64,000 bases of DNA from Bacillota bacterium (GTDB lineage: Bacteria > Bacillota > Clostridia > Acetivibrionales > DSM-1351). The notes under the pieces were generated by a model. The model was not told where the DNA came from, did not search any database, and saw nothing but the letters and a program-made list of their open reading frames with translations. The stretch spans positions 196,426-260,425 of the forward strand of contig JAEXOY010000018.1 of NCBI GenBank assembly GCA_023439045.1, written 5' to 3'. Position 1 is the first letter of the stretch. The number at the start of each line of letters is the position of its first letter. The translations under genes and the position numbers were made by a program. This document shows, piece by piece, positions 63,837-64,000 of this stretch.

Positions 63837-64000
63837 GAATTAATTAATTAATTCAATAGATTCAATAGATTCTAGATAGTGTAAAGTGACTTATGAAAAA
63901 ATAGAGTAAGTAGATTTTGTTCACTTGAACATTGAAAAGCGAATATATTTCTCTAGATTTGATGCTGGTGGCATGCTTCCGCCACCCTTGACGGCATAGC

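Overview
The window looks like the chromosome of a low-GC Gram-positive anaerobe of the class Clostridia. The grounds are AT-rich intergenic DNA, strong AGGAGG-type ribosome binding sites, a short ProB without a PUA domain, lipoprotein-type ABC binding proteins, SLH-domain surface proteins and typical hairpin plus U-run terminators. The species cannot be fixed from the sequence. No rRNA, tRNA, CRISPR array, prophage or intact integrase was seen.

Layout. (1) 1-14.4 kb is core-like: the 3' part of proB, a cell-envelope group on the minus strand (class A penicillin-binding protein, bactofilin, membrane M23 peptidase), a chemoreceptor, a small carbohydrate-type group (a LacI regulator fused to a solute-binding-protein-like domain, a URO-D-family protein, a DUF4432 epimerase-like protein) and rlmD. 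(2) 14.4-22.0 kb is a sugar-uptake island: SorC regulator, ribose-type ABC transporter, a TrpA-like lyase and an FGGY kinase. (3) 22.0-34.6 kb holds an SDR enzyme, a graveyard of gene fragments, a LytTR/GHKL two-component system, a small Cys-rich protein and a 2505-residue SLH surface protein. (4) 34.8-50.4 kb is a large catabolic island: a CUT1-type ABC transporter, a PdxA-type dehydrogenase, a UlaG-like lactonase, a divergent two-component system, an SDR, an Asp/Glu-racemase-like protein, an archaeal-type GAPDH and phosphoglycerate kinase pair, a LarA-type nickel racemase, a 3-hydroxyisobutyrate-type dehydrogenase and glycerate kinase. (5) 50.4-59.3 kb has decayed fragments, a frameshifted multi-domain SLH protein, an MBL hydrolase, a hypothetical protein and a CDP-alcohol phosphatidyltransferase. 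(6) 59.4-63.8 kb is a LacI-controlled locus with a cytoplasmic beta-helix protein and an AHL-lactonase-like MBL protein, marked by perfect CGTAAACGTTTACG operators.

The most striking structure is that the last 18 or so codons of rlmD occur again as orphan direct repeats at 22.0 kb and 50.4 kb, with a weaker candidate at 56.2 kb. The two metabolic islands sit exactly between these tails. This suggests that the 3' end of rlmD is a repeated insertion or recombination point.

The two best candidates for undescribed biochemistry are (a) the transporter + FGGY kinase + TrpA-like operon, where TrpA's catalytic Glu49 and Asp60 are kept at the same positions but no trpB is present, and (b) the 34.8-50.4 kb cluster, which joins lactonase, PdxA, archaeal-type GAPDH/PGK, LarA, tartronate-semialdehyde-reductase-like and glycerate kinase genes. 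The pathway for (b) reads as breakdown of a sugar acid or lactone into lower glycolysis; the substrate is inference only.
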